This document shows, piece after piece, positions 36,369 through 44,447 of a stretch of DNA of 64,000 bases. The stretch's first letter is position 1. Each line of letters starts with the position of its first letter. Source of the stretch: Rhodoplanes azumiensis (GTDB lineage: Bacteria; Pseudomonadota; Alphaproteobacteria; Rhizobiales; Xanthobacteraceae); NCBI RefSeq assembly GCF_042682915.1, contig NZ_JBHUIW010000021.1:1-64000 (forward strand), in the 5' to 3' direction. The notes beneath the pieces were generated by a model. That model ran no database searches, was not told where the DNA came from, and was given only the letters and a program-made list of their open reading frames with translations. The position numbers and the translations under genes were made by a program.

Positions 36369-37906
36369 AGCCGCCGGTCGTCGGCTCGCGCTCGATCGTC
36401 CGGCGCATCCTCTGGGTGCACGTGGTGGCGTTCGGCCTGGTCGCGATCCTGGTGCCGCTGTCCCTCTATCTCCTGCTCGTCGCCGAGACGACGAAGCTGC
36501 ATCGCGACGCGATGCGCCAGCAGGCCGACGCCATCGCCGAGCATCTGGCGCGCGGGCCGGACGGCCGCTGGCGGCTCGATCTGCCCGAGGCCCTGCAGGA
36601 CGTCTATTCCCGTGCGGTCGACCGCTACGTCTACGCGATCGTCGATACCGAAGGGCGCGTCCTGTTCTCGTCCGGCAACAGCGACCAGCCGCTGTTTCCC
36701 GACGTGCCGCCGATCCCGACGCCGACGCTCCTGCAGGTGCAGCACGCCTTCGGCACGCTGTCAGGGACGCGCGTTCCCAAGACGGACGGCGACGAAACCG
36801 TCTACATCGAAGTCGCCGAGAACCTCGCCCACCGCGACGTGCTGATCGACGACATCGTCTCCAACTTCATCCCGCGCGTCGCCTGGATCACCATCCCGAT
36901 CCTGCTTCTGCTGCTCGGTATCGAGGCTCAGGTGGTGCGCCGGGTGTTCCGGCCGGTCGAGGCGGCGTCGCGCCGTGCCCGCGAGATCTCGCCCCGGCGC
37001 ACCGACATCCGGCTGTCGCTCGACCAGATTCCGAGCGAGGTCGCCCCGCTCGTCGTCGCCGTCAACGAGGCGCTCGACCGGCTCGAACAGGGGTTCCGGG
37101 TGCAGCGCGAGTTCACGGCCGACGCCGCACACGAGCTGCGCACGCCGATCACCATCCTGCGCACCCGCATCGACACGCTCGCCGACGCCGGCGTCGCCGA
37201 GCCGCTGCGCCGCGACCTCGCGATGATGACGCGCGTCGTCACCCAGCTTCTCGAGATGGCCGAGGTCGAGAACATGGCGCCCGGCGACGACGCCCGCGCC
37301 GACCTGCGCGCCGTCGCGGCCGACGTGATCGCCTTCCTGGTGCCGCTCGCCATCGCGGAAGGACGCAGCATCGCGCTCGCCGGCGAGGAGGCGCCCGTGT
37401 GGGTCGCGGGCCGCGCCGAGGTGCTGTCGCGCGCGTTGCGCAACCTGATCGAGAACGCGATCCGCCACACGCCGCCCGGCACCGTGGTCGAGGTCGTGGT
37501 CGAGCCCGAGGGCGTCGCCCATGTCTGCGACGAAGGGCCCGGCATCGACGAGGCGGAGCGCGAGCTCCTGTTCCGCCGCTTCTGGCGCGGCGACCGCAAG
37601 CACTCCGGCGGCGCCGGCCTCGGCCTGTCGATCGTCCAGCGGATCATGGAGCTCTACGGCGGTGCCGTCACGGTCGCCAACCGCCCGACCGGGGGCGCCT
37701 GCTTCACGCTCCGGTTCCGGCCGGTCGCCGCCCGTCCGACCGACGAGGACGGTACCGACGGCGGCAGGCACGAGAGTTCGGCGTTCGGCGGTACGATTCG
37801 GCCGCGGGGATCAGGCCGCGCGGTGAATCCGGGGGCATCTGATCATTTCGCAGGCACGCATGCGGCCGGCGCAATGCCGACGCCCACCGAGGGACCGTCG
37901 CCGTAA
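36365..37906 (+). CDS. Membrane sensor histidine kinase
   Basis: The 513-residue partner kinase of the preceding OmpR-type regulator. Two membrane helices (about 16-38 and 173-192) flank a periplasmic sensor domain of about 130 residues; a short HAMP-like linker follows. HisKA has H256 in DAAHELRTPI, then the ATPase domain (NLIENAIRHTPPG, CDEGPGIDE, GGAGLGLSIVQR). The sensor region includes a conserved-looking YVYAIVDTEGRVLFSSG. About 55 extra residues follow the ATPase domain and have no recognisable fold. The GTG start overlaps the regulator's stop. The RND pump 1.4 kb upstream is a plausible target. Confidence 0.92.
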   Translation: MKPPVVGSRSIVRRILWVHVVAFGLVAILVPLSLYLLLVAETTKLHRDAMRQQADAIAEHLARGPDGRWRLDLPEALQDVYSRAVDRYVYAIVDTEGRVLFSSGNSDQPLFPDVPPIPTPTLLQVQHAFGTLSGTRVPKTDGDETVYIEVAENLAHRDVLIDDIVSNFIPRVAWITIPILLLLLGIEAQVVRRVFRPVEAASRRAREISPRRTDIRLSLDQIPSEVAPLVVAVNEALDRLEQGFRVQREFTADAAHELRTPITILRTRIDTLADAGVAEPLRRDLAMMTRVVTQLLEMAEVENMAPGDDARADLRAVAADVIAFLVPLAIAEGRSIALAGEEAPVWVAGRAEVLSRALRNLIENAIRHTPPGTVVEVVVEPEGVAHVCDEGPGIDEAERELLFRRFWRGDRKHSGGAGLGLSIVQRIMELYGGAVTVANRPTGGACFTLRFRPVAARPTDEDGTDGGRHESSAFGGTIRPRGSGRAVNPGASDHFAGTHAAGAMPTPTEGPSP

Positions 37907-38050
37907 GGTCGCTGTAAGTCGCCCGGCCTACGATCGCGGCGTCTCCGCCTACCCCCGCCGAGCGGAGACGGCGCCCTCCGACACCCCCGGATCCTCCGGC
38001 GGTTTCGGGGCGGTGTCGGCCCGTCCCACCTGCCGACCCGAAAGCCCCTC

Positions 38051-38320
38051 ATGAAAGCTCTCATTCTCTACAGCGTCTTCGTCGTGATCGGCGCCGTCGC
38101 GGCCGCGTTGATCGGCTGGGTCGTCGAGCGCGAGGTGTCCGAGACGGCGAGCCTGATCGTCTTCCTCGGCCTGTTCTTCCTCAACTTCGTGGTGTCGTGG
38201 ATCGCCGTGATCCTGGTGATCGACCGGTCGCTCTCGAACGCGCTGGGGCAGGTCGAGCAGCTCGCGATCGAGAAGGCCGGCCGCGCCGCCCACGCCGCCG
38301 CGTCCGGCCGCGCCGGCTGA
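38051..38320 (+). CDS. Small two-helix membrane protein, unknown function
   Basis: An 89-residue protein with two strongly hydrophobic segments (about 5-24 and 35-60) separated by a short EREVSET loop, then a charged and Ala-rich tail. The hydrophobic pattern, Met start and codon use look coding, but I do not recognise a family. The ATG at 38051 has only a weak upstream site (GAAAGCCCC). It lies between the kinase gene and the converging glucan exporter, as a single gene. Confidence 0.65.
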   Translation: MKALILYSVFVVIGAVAAALIGWVVEREVSETASLIVFLGLFFLNFVVSWIAVILVIDRSLSNALGQVEQLAIEKAGRAAHAAASGRAG

Positions 38321-38410
38321 CACGCCGTCTCGTGAGACCTGTGCACGGGGGCGATGGAGCCCGGGCGCGCGGCCCTTCGATCCGCGCCCCGGAACGACGC
38401 CGAAGACCGT

Positions 38411-40219
38411 TCACCCCGGAAGCCCGGCGGCCGCCGCGGCGGCATCGGCTTGAGCTTCGGCGCCCGGACCGGCGGCGATGAACTGATCACGGGCGAGCTC
38501 GGCGAAGCGGCCGCCCTTGGCCATCAGCTCGTCGAACGTGCCCTGCTCGATCACCCGACCGTGCTCGAACATGAGGATCCGGTCGGCACGCCGCACGGTG
38601 GCGAGCCGGTGCGCGATCACGAAAGTCGTGCGGCCCTTCATCACCTCGTCGAGCGCCGCCATCAGTCGCGTCTCGGTGCGCGCATCGAGCGCCGAGGTCG
38701 GCTCGTCGAGGATCAGGATCGGCGGCTCCTTCAGGAGCGCCCGGGCGATCGAGAGGCGCTGGCGCTCGCCGCCCGACAAGCTGCGCCCGCGCTCGCCGAC
38801 GCGGGCGTCGAAGCCCTCCGGCGTGCGGGCGATGAACTCCATCGCCTGCGCCCGCTCGGCGGCGAGCTTCAACTCGGCCTCGGTCGCGTCCGGCTTGCCG
38901 ATGCGCAGGTTCTCGGCGATCGAGCGGTTGAACATCAGGCCCTCCTGGAAGACGACCCCGATGTTCCGCCGCAGCCCGGCGAGCTTCATGGTCTTGATGT
39001 CGATGCCGTCGATGCGGATCGTGCCCGACTGTGGATCGAAGGCGCGATGCAGCAGCGCGAGCGCCGTCGTCTTGCCGGCGCCCGTGGTGCCGACGAACGC
39101 GATGGTCTCGCCCGGCTTCGCCGTGACGGTGAGATCGGCGACGGCGGGGCGCTTGCCGTCGTAGGAGAACGACACGCCGTCGAACTCGACCAGCCCCGAC
39201 AGACGGCCCGGATCGATCGCGCCCGCACGGTCGCGGATCGAAGGCTCGGCGTCGAACACCTCGAAGAACTCGGCCAGCCGCGGCGCCTCGGCGAACACCC
39301 GGTTGACGAACCACACGGCGTCCTGCAGCCGCGCGATCAACATGGTGGCGAAGCCCATGAAGGTGACGATCTCGCCGACCGAGGCGAGGCCGTGGATGTT
39401 CAGCCAGGTGCCGAGCAGCACGATCGCCAGCATGGTGAGCGTCGTCGACGCGCGCGTCAGCACCGCCACAACGGCCCACCAGGACAGCACCGGGATCTGC
39501 GCCGCCAGCAGCCGATCGATGACGGTCTTCAGCCCCGTCACCTCGGCGTCGACGCGGGCGAAGGAATGCACCAGCGCGACGTTGCCCAGCGTGTCGGAGG
39601 CGCGCTCGGCGAGCTCCGAGTAGTTGCTCTCGACGAGGCGCTGCAGCGTCTCGGTCTTGCGCATCACGAAGGCGGTGAGCACGGCGAAGACGACGCACAG
39701 CACGACGAGCAGCAGCGCGAGCCGCCAGTTGAGGATGAGAGCGAGCGGCAGCAGCACGAAGAACGACACGAAGGCCGCGAGATTGTCGCGGAAGAAGGCG
39801 AGCCACAGGCCCCACAGCGCGTCGGTGCCCTGCAGCATCACCTTCATCAGCCGGCCCGAATGGGTCGAGCCGTGGAAGGCGAGCGGCTGCTCCAGCACGC
39901 GCTCGAAATAGTCGGCCAGCACGGCCTGGCGCTGCTGATGGGCGAGCCGATCGGCGTAGAGGGCGGTCAACGTGCCGCAGACGATGCTGAACAGGCCGAA
40001 GGCGGCCCACGCCGCCAAGAGGCCGGTCAGCGTCGACCACGAGAAGCCGGCGCCGGGCGCGGCGGCCTTCGACAGCGTGTCGACGACGCGGCCGAACAGC
40101 ACCGGCTCGGCGAACTGGGCGGCGGCGAGCGCCAGATTGGCGAGCGCCAACGCCCAGGCGAGGCGCTTCACCGGCGCGAGCAACGCCAGCGCACGCAGAT
40201 AAAGGCGGAACACGCTCAT
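38411..40219 (-). CDS. ndvA: Cyclic beta-glucan exporter-type ABC transporter (NdvA/ChvA-like)
   Basis: A 602-residue ABC exporter with permease and ATPase fused. It resembles the NdvA/ChvA family that exports cyclic beta-1,2-glucan to the periplasm in Rhizobiales. The N-terminus MSVFRLYLRALALLAPVKRL, AQFAEPVLFGRVVDTLS and HSGRLMKVMLQGTDALWGLW match that family. Six helices occupy about residues 15-310. The ATPase has Walker A GTTGAGKTT (about 377), signature LSGGERQRLSIARALL, and Walker B ILILDEPTSALD. The C-terminus ends in an Ala-rich tail. No glucan synthase (ndvB) gene lies in the window. The ATG at 40219 is chosen because the long open frame before it has no family similarity. Confidence 0.88.
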   Translation of the reverse strand: MSVFRLYLRALALLAPVKRLAWALALANLALAAAQFAEPVLFGRVVDTLSKAAAPGAGFSWSTLTGLLAAWAAFGLFSIVCGTLTALYADRLAHQQRQAVLADYFERVLEQPLAFHGSTHSGRLMKVMLQGTDALWGLWLAFFRDNLAAFVSFFVLLPLALILNWRLALLLVVLCVVFAVLTAFVMRKTETLQRLVESNYSELAERASDTLGNVALVHSFARVDAEVTGLKTVIDRLLAAQIPVLSWWAVVAVLTRASTTLTMLAIVLLGTWLNIHGLASVGEIVTFMGFATMLIARLQDAVWFVNRVFAEAPRLAEFFEVFDAEPSIRDRAGAIDPGRLSGLVEFDGVSFSYDGKRPAVADLTVTAKPGETIAFVGTTGAGKTTALALLHRAFDPQSGTIRIDGIDIKTMKLAGLRRNIGVVFQEGLMFNRSIAENLRIGKPDATEAELKLAAERAQAMEFIARTPEGFDARVGERGRSLSGGERQRLSIARALLKEPPILILDEPTSALDARTETRLMAALDEVMKGRTTFVIAHRLATVRRADRILMFEHGRVIEQGTFDELMAKGGRFAELARDQFIAAGPGAEAQADAAAAAAGLPG

Positions 40220-40881
40220 GCGGACCTGCGGTGAATCGAGCGGCGGTGGCCCGTTATAGCAGGTTCTTTCGGGCCGAGGCATGGAGGGTGCCGCCGCGTT
40301 CTCCGCGCGTCCCCGCGCCGGCGCCGGCACGATCTCGGCGGTTTCGTTCTGTGCGGCGGCCCGTGCGGCGGCGCGGAGACGATGGTCCTTCGCAGCGAGG
40401 ACACCGGCGAACCGATTGCGGCACGGGGGCGCCGATGGCCCGGCGAACGGCGGGACGACGCGGTCGAGGTGGCGCGACTGGTCGCAGTCGTCCGGCGTGA
40501 ACCGTTCCGCCGTCGGCTCGGGGCTCGCACGGTCCCCCGGCCCGATCGGTCCCGCCCCGCATCGGGGACACGACCGGCGTCGCGCCTTGCGGCCAGCCGC
40601 TCCGGAAATGGTTCGCGCCGATGTCCGCGCGCGCCGTCCCGATCCGTTCGCGTGTCGACCCTGATCGGTCCTCCGCAAGCCGACCTCCCCGCAAGTCGAC
40701 CTCCCATGAATCCCCGACGACGCGATCCGGGCCTCCGGGACCGGGCCGAGATCTCGAGAACCCGCCGACGGACCGCAAGCACCCGCGCGGGGGCCCTGGG
40801 GCCGCACGACACATGAGTCCGGGTTCCTGCTGTCGCGGGAATGAGCGGCGTCAGGTTCGGCGTCGGTGCGACACGATCCGC
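40220..40881. other. 662-bp intergenic region between ndvA and the LysE-type gene
   Basis: No gene is supported: several frames are open on both strands at once, an effect of high GC, and none has a domain or ribosome binding site. A possible ndvA -10 box TATAAC lies at 40258-40253 without a good -35. A 2 x 16-bp direct repeat is at 40673-40704. The LysE-type gene ends at the right border, so the gap could hold a small RNA, for which I see no specific evidence. Confidence 0.5.
40673..40704. repeat. 2 x 16-bp direct repeat
   Basis: CCGCAAGCCGACCTCC is followed immediately by CCGCAAGTCGACCTCC, one mismatch. Non-coding. Confidence 0.7.
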
Positions 40882-41505
40882 TCACCGCTCCGCCAGCGCC
40901 AGCTTGGCGCCGAGCGCGACGAACGCGGCCGCGAAGGCACGACGCATCCAGGCGAGCACGGCCGGCCGCGTGATCACGTGGGTGCGCACCGCCGCCGCCG
41001 CGACGCCGTAGACGACGAACACGGCGAACGTCATCAGCATGAAGACGGCGGACAGCTCCAGCATGCGCAGGAGCGGCGCCGTCTCGCCGGTCGCCACGAA
41101 TTGCGGCAGGAAGGCGACGAAGAACAGCGACAGCTTCGGATTGAGGATGTTGACCAGCACGGCCGTGATCACGATGTCGCGGCTCGACCGGTTCTTCGGC
41201 GCACCGTCCGTCTCGACGCGCAGCGCGCCGTGCGCGCGCAGCGTCTGCCACGCCATCGCCAGGAGGTACGCGACCCCGAGCCACTTCACGATCTGGAACA
41301 GCAGCGCGCTGGTGTGCAGCACGGCGGCGAGCCCGAGCACGGCGGCGAGCATGTGCGGCACGATGCCGAGCGTGCAGCCGAACGCCGCCGCGACGCTGGC
41401 GCCCCGCCCGCGCGAAAGCCCCGCGGCGAGCGTGTAGAGCACCCCGGTGCCGGGCGAGGCGACGACGATCAGCGACGTGATCATGAACTCGGCGGAGAGC
41501 TGCAT
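40882..41505 (-). CDS. LysE/RhtB-family exporter
   Basis: A 207-residue inner-membrane protein of the LysE/RhtB amino-acid exporter family with five to six hydrophobic helices. Family features are VVASPGTGVLYTLAAGLSRG at the N-terminus (the usual PGP box is PGT here), WLGVAYLLAMAWQTLR, and the central NPKLSLFFVAFLPQFV. The ATG at 41505 is preceded by GAGGA. The exported compound cannot be predicted. It is divergent from the BA14K gene and stands alone. Confidence 0.9.
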   Translation of the reverse strand: MQLSAEFMITSLIVVASPGTGVLYTLAAGLSRGRGASVAAAFGCTLGIVPHMLAAVLGLAAVLHTSALLFQIVKWLGVAYLLAMAWQTLRAHGALRVETDGAPKNRSSRDIVITAVLVNILNPKLSLFFVAFLPQFVATGETAPLLRMLELSAVFMLMTFAVFVVYGVAAAAVRTHVITRPAVLAWMRRAFAAAFVALGAKLALAER

Positions 41506-41682
41506 CTCGGTCCTCGTGAACAGGCGTCGGTCGTGGATGTCCGCTCTACGGCGCGACGGCCGATGGCGCCACCCGATTTCCGCGTGTTCGGAGCGGGGTG
41601 CAGCTTACCGAAGTTTCACGCAACAGTGCAGCGCCGAGGTCGTTGTCCCGTCGATGGTTTCGACATCGAACGGGAGGTTTTC

Positions 41683-42066
41683 ATGATCTCGACCAAGATG
41701 AAGCTCGCGTCCGGCGTGTTCGCGCTCTGCTCGGCGCTGGTGCTCGCCGCGCCGCAGGCCGAGGCGCAGCGTTGGGGCGGCCGAGGCTGGCACGGCGGCG
41801 GTTGGCACGGCGGTCCCGGCCACCACCACCGGCACGGCGGTTGGGGCCGCGGCGCGGCGGCCGGCATCGCCGGCTTCGCCACCGGTGCGATCATCGGCGG
41901 TGCGCTCGCCTCGCAGCCGAACTATTACGGCGGCTATGCGGCGGCGCCGGGCTACGGCGGCGGCGATGCCGACGCGGTGGCTTATTGCCGGCAGCGATTC
42001 AAGTCCTACGACCCGACCTCGGGCACCTATCTGGGCTACGACGGCAATCGTCACGCCTGCCCGTGA
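41683..42066 (+). CDS. BA14K-family secreted protein
   Basis: A 127-residue exported protein of the BA14K family, first known as a Brucella lectin-like immunoreactive protein and common in Rhizobiales. A signal peptide ends near QAEAQ at residue 29. A Gly/His/Trp-rich segment (WHGGGWHGGPGHHHRHGG) may bind metal. A glycine-rich hydrophobic stretch (AAAGIAGFATGAIIGGALA) follows, and the protein ends with the diagnostic AYCRQRFKSYDPTSGTYLGY block. The ATG at 41683 has GGGAGG six bases upstream; the very long open frame upstream is not coding. Confidence 0.92.
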   Translation: MISTKMKLASGVFALCSALVLAAPQAEAQRWGGRGWHGGGWHGGPGHHHRHGGWGRGAAAGIAGFATGAIIGGALASQPNYYGGYAAAPGYGGGDADAVAYCRQRFKSYDPTSGTYLGYDGNRHACP

Positions 42067-42111
42067 CGACGTCCGTGAACGGGGCTCGCGGCCCGGAACG
42101 CGCCGGCCCCG

Positions 42112-42147
42112 CCCCGTCGGGGTGCCGGCCCCCGTCGGGGTGCCGGC
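42112..42147. repeat. 2 x 18-bp direct repeat
   Basis: CCCCGTCGGGGTGCCGGC occurs twice in immediate succession without mismatch, 46 bp after the BA14K stop. Each unit is itself a CCCCG/CGGGG hairpin, so it could act in transcript ending. Confidence 0.75.
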
Positions 42148-42235
42148 CCGACGCGATCGGCTTGCGAGCGGCGGGGCGCGGGGGCTATGAACGCCGCTCC
42201 GGCGTGCCCCGCGCCTCCGCTTCCGGACTCTCCCG

Positions 42236-43219
42236 ATGCTCGATCGCCGCCTGTTTCTCGGCGCCGCCGGCGCCGCGCTCGTTCCCGCCCTTGCTCGTCC
42301 CGCCGTCGCGCAGACCGACTGGCCGACCCGCCCCGTCACCGTGGTGGTCCCCTATCCACCGGCCGGCTCCGTCGATCTCGTCGCCCGTGCCATCGGCGAG
42401 CCGATGGCACGGGCGCTCGGCCAGCCCGTGGTGGTGGAAAACCGCGGCGGCAGCGGCGGCTCGGTGGCGGCCCAGGCGGTCGCGCTCGCCGATCCGGACG
42501 CCTATCGGCTGGTGCTCGGCACCCAGCAGACGCACGGCACCAACGAAGCGATCTATCCGTCGCTCGGCTATCGCGCGATCGACAGCTTCGTGCCGATCTG
42601 CCAGGTCTGCACGGTGCCGCACGCGCTGGTGGTCAAGAAGACCCTGCCGGTGGCGACCGCGACCGAGCTGGTGGCGCTCTTGAAGCGCGAGCCCGGCAAG
42701 CTGAACTACGGCTCGACCGGCATCGGCTCGTCGTCGCATCTCGCCTGCGAGCTGTTCAAGATCAAGGCCGGCGTGGAAGCCCAGCACGTGCCCTATCGGG
42801 GCGGCGGCCCGCTCGCCCAGGATCTGATGGCAGGCGTCGTCGACTTCGGTTTCATCGCGGTCGCCAACATCCGCGGACAGCTCGAGGGCGGCATGGTGCG
42901 GGCGCTCGCCATCGCCTCGTCGCGCCGCGTGCCGCTGATGGCCGACATCCCGACGCTCGCCGAGGCGGGCGTTCCGGACGTCGACGCCGACGCCTGGTTC
43001 GCCTATTTCGCCCCGGCCAAGACGCCGGCCGACCGCGTCGCCAAGCTCGCCGCGGCGATCGAGGGCGCGCTCTCGGCCGACGCGGTGCGCGAGACCTTCG
43101 ACCGCAACGCCGTCGTCGCCCGCTTCCGTCCGACCGCCGAGATGCCCGACTTCGTCGCCGCCGAGGTGAAGAAGTGGGCCGAGGTGGTGCGGCTCGCCAA
43201 TCTTGTCGAGGCGAAGTGA
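42236..43219 (+). CDS. TctC/Bug-type solute-binding protein (copy 1, Tat-like signal)
   Basis: A 327-residue periplasmic receptor of the tripartite tricarboxylate transporter (TctC/Bug) family. The N-terminus MLDRRLFLGAAGAALV looks like a twin-arginine signal, cut near ARPAVAQ at 26. The mature protein shows WPTRPVTVVVPYPPAGSVDLVAR, VVENRGGSGG, NYGSTGIGSSSHLACELFK and VPYRGGGPLAQDLMAG, the usual Bug blocks, and PLMADIPTLAEAGVP. No TctA or TctB membrane gene is nearby, which is common for orphan Bug proteins. The ligand is probably an organic acid or amide. Confidence 0.93.
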   Translation: MLDRRLFLGAAGAALVPALARPAVAQTDWPTRPVTVVVPYPPAGSVDLVARAIGEPMARALGQPVVVENRGGSGGSVAAQAVALADPDAYRLVLGTQQTHGTNEAIYPSLGYRAIDSFVPICQVCTVPHALVVKKTLPVATATELVALLKREPGKLNYGSTGIGSSSHLACELFKIKAGVEAQHVPYRGGGPLAQDLMAGVVDFGFIAVANIRGQLEGGMVRALAIASSRRVPLMADIPTLAEAGVPDVDADAWFAYFAPAKTPADRVAKLAAAIEGALSADAVRETFDRNAVVARFRPTAEMPDFVAAEVKKWAEVVRLANLVEAK

Positions 43220-43276
43220 TCAGGAACCAACGATCGAGTCTCGTTGTCTCGACGCTTCGGTGGAAGCAAGATCTTC

Positions 43277-43422
43277 ACCTCTCCCCAGCGGGGAGAGGTC
43301 GGGGCTCGCGCGACAGCGCGAGCTCCGGGTGAGAGGTGCCGCGCTCACCAACTGGTGCCCTAACCCCTCACCCCGTGCGCGCCTGTCGGCGCGCCCGACC
43401 CTCTCCCTTCGGGAGAGGGTGA
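43277..43422. repeat. Dispersed composite hairpin repeat, copy C
   Basis: Left hairpin ACCTCTCCCCAGCGGGGAGA(GGT), a GCTCGCGC/GCGCGAGC stem, CCGGGTGAGAGGT, then AACCCCTCACCCCG, a GCGCGCC/GGCGCGC stem and the right hairpin ACCCTCTCCCTTCGGGAGAG(GGT). It ends three bases before the Crp/Fnr stop codon and lies between two convergent genes. Confidence 0.85.
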
Positions 43423-43425
43423 GCA

Positions 43426-44169
43426 CTACTCCTCGCTCGTCGGATAGACGCCGCGCAGAACGGCGTCGAAATGGGCCTTCACCGATTCGTTGCACAGGCA
43501 GGCGCGTGCCTTCAGGGCCTCGCGGTCGCGCACCACCACGGCGCCGCGCCGCGTCTCGAGAATCCGGTCGGCCCGGAACCCCTGCATGACGCGGCTGGTG
43601 TAGCTGCGGCCCACCCCCAGCATGGTGGCGAGCTGTTCGTGGGTGAGCGGCACGACATGATCGCCGGTGCGGTCCATCGCCGAGACGATCCACTTGGCGG
43701 CGCGCTGCTCGATCGAGTGCACGGCGTTGCAGGCGGTCGACTGGAACACCTGGGCGAGCAGGCAATCGGCGTAGCGGGCGAACAGGTAACGGAGGCTCGG
43801 CGACCGCGCCTTGGCGGCCTCGAGCTGGGTCACCCGTACACGCACGAACGGGCCGCCGTACTTCACGACGATGCGGCAATAGGCCGGCAGATGGCCGAAC
43901 GAGACGATGCCGCCGACCGCCCCCTCGCGGCCGACCAGGATGGTCTCGACGTCGCGGCCGTCCTCGCTGCCGACCAGATAGGAGACGAGGCTCGGCCCGC
44001 AGGGAAAGTGGACCGTCTCGACGTTGTCGCCGGGATTGTAGAGGAGCTGGTTGGCCTCCTGCGCGGTCGCCTCGAGCCACGGCGCGAGCAGCGCGTAATC
44101 GGCCTCGCGTAGCGTCTGCAGCAGGTTGTTGTCGGGCCGAGCGGCCGCTGCACCGGTGATCTTGCTCAT
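43426..44169 (-). CDS. Crp/Fnr-family transcription regulator (copy 2)
   Basis: A 247-residue Crp/Fnr-type regulator. Residues about 25-140 form a cyclic-nucleotide-binding-like barrel, but the segment corresponding to the cAMP cassette reads VGREGAVGGIVSFGHLPAYCR without the usual Glu and Arg, so its ligand, if any, differs. The winged helix (about 170-235) has LTHEQLATMLGVGRSYTSRVMQ. Cys residues are scattered, not in an Fnr pattern. The ATG at 44169 is clear, and the gene is divergent from the bacteriophytochrome, which it may regulate. It ends three bases from a composite hairpin repeat. Confidence 0.88.
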   Translation of the reverse strand: MSKITGAAAARPDNNLLQTLREADYALLAPWLEATAQEANQLLYNPGDNVETVHFPCGPSLVSYLVGSEDGRDVETILVGREGAVGGIVSFGHLPAYCRIVVKYGGPFVRVRVTQLEAAKARSPSLRYLFARYADCLLAQVFQSTACNAVHSIEQRAAKWIVSAMDRTGDHVVPLTHEQLATMLGVGRSYTSRVMQGFRADRILETRRGAVVVRDREALKARACLCNESVKAHFDAVLRGVYPTSEE

Positions 44170-44447
44170 GGGTCGGGTGGACGACGCTGCTGGAGGACGG
44201 ACCGAGTTCGACGCGACGTTCCTCTAGCGCATCGCACGGTCCCGATATGTTCACAAGTGCACCGACCCGGCGACGGCGACGGTGGTAACGTGGTTTCACG
44301 GATCCGGTGATCACGCTCCCGGGAGGGATCGCCGGACGCCGCCGACACGACGGCACCACGGGTCGGCGCAGCGCCGGCATGAGCGTCGTGACGTGCAATT
44401 CCGACCGCCGCGGACCGGCGGCTCCGTCCCGACAAATCGGACCGACG

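Noticed and set aside
40216..40816. Overlapping open frames on both strands in the ndvA-LysE gap
   Set aside because: Several frames are open together, none has a ribosome binding site, domain or hydrophobic signal, and amino-acid make-up is Arg/Pro-heavy.
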